This document shows, in pieces, positions 48,630-48,674 of a stretch of DNA of 48,674 nt. Under the pieces are notes generated by a model, which ran no database searches, had not been told where the DNA came from, and worked only from the letters and a program-made list of their open reading frames with translations. Origin of the DNA: an uncultured Collinsella sp. (GTDB lineage Bacteria > Actinomycetota > Coriobacteriia > Coriobacteriales > Coriobacteriaceae); assembly GCA_902478995.1 (NCBI GenBank), contig CABSNF010000004.1:1-48674 (forward strand), written 5' to 3'. The position numbers and the translations under genes were made by a program. Each line of letters starts with the position of its first letter. The stretch's first letter is position 1.

Positions 48630-48674
48630 CTGTCTCTTATACACATCTCCGAGCCCACGAGACACTGAGCGATC
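48630..48674 (+). other. Nextera/Tn5 sequencing-adapter read-through (artefact)
   Basis: CTGTCTCTTATACACATCT at 48630-48648 is the Tn5 mosaic end. CCGAGCCCACGAGAC at 48649-48663 is the Illumina read-2 adapter. ACTGAGCG then occupies the index slot and ATC begins the outer adapter. Not part of the genome. Confidence 0.98.

Overview
The window looks like the end of an assembled contig from a high-GC actinobacterium of the class Coriobacteriia, most likely Collinsella. The class call rests on the actinobacterial dnaK-grpE-dnaJ-hspR operon with a MerR-type HspR, a stand-alone clpB, many 2x[4Fe-4S] proteins and a mannose-type PTS. The genus is a judgement from overall gene content. The last 45 bases (48630-48674) are not biological: they are an Illumina Nextera/Tn5 adapter with an index read-through.

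Layout. (1) 1-5300 is the end of an integrative/conjugative or mobilizable element: the C-terminus of a VirD4/TraG coupling protein, a relaxase-like protein with a degenerate histidine motif, a 410-base gene-free structured stretch, and a single-chain MmeI-type restriction-modification enzyme whose specificity domain looks exchanged. It abuts the 3' end of a tRNA-Arg(CCU), a classic integration site. Two tandem RNA-like hairpins lie between the enzyme and the tRNA. (2) 5680-9040 is a mannose-family PTS operon (IIAB, IIC, IID) followed by a DUF956 gene behind an attenuator-like hairpin. (3) 9300-14526 holds hypA, a 925-residue flavin/iron-sulfur oxidoreductase and, divergently, a TetR regulator plus a DUF5692 membrane protein. 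Two palindromes in the divergent gap look like the TetR operators. (4) 14766-18240 has an acidic single-pass membrane protein, an AAA/DUF4143 ATPase under a perfect palindrome, a large cruciform repeat and a small protein. (5) 18371-29526 is the protein-quality-control block: clpB and dnaK-grpE-dnaJ-hspR. clpB and dnaK share an identical 27-bp operator-like motif. A YbhJ-type hydratase and an orphan gene bracketed by inverted 35-mers lie between them. (6) 30049-37801 holds a small ferredoxin, the nadABC-niaR operon with a promoter-embedded palindrome, a LytTR/GHKL two-component pair, a uracil-DNA-glycosylase-like degenerate protein and a thioredoxin.

(7) 37831-46879 is the most interesting part. 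Eight minus-strand genes are packed with stop/start overlaps. They encode an Hsp70 without its C-terminal lid, a J-like protein without HPD that carries TPR-like repeats and two membrane segments, a GrpE-like factor, an FtsK/SpoIIIE-type ATPase, a tail-anchored coiled-coil protein, an 87-residue helical WXG100-like protein, a membrane-anchored peptidoglycan amidase and a zinc-ribbon/YARHG membrane protein. An XRE regulator is divergent. I read this as a candidate undescribed envelope export or remodelling machine in which a private Hsp70 system serves an FtsK-type motor. A second DUF4143 ATPase with a triple 23-bp direct repeat upstream and a small helical protein follow before the adapter.

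Several intergenic regions carry dispersed palindromic repeat families: an alternating GGAAA/TCCC array at two loci, an AGTTGCGGTG family at three loci, and inverted 35-mers. Intergenic architecture is therefore as informative here as the genes.
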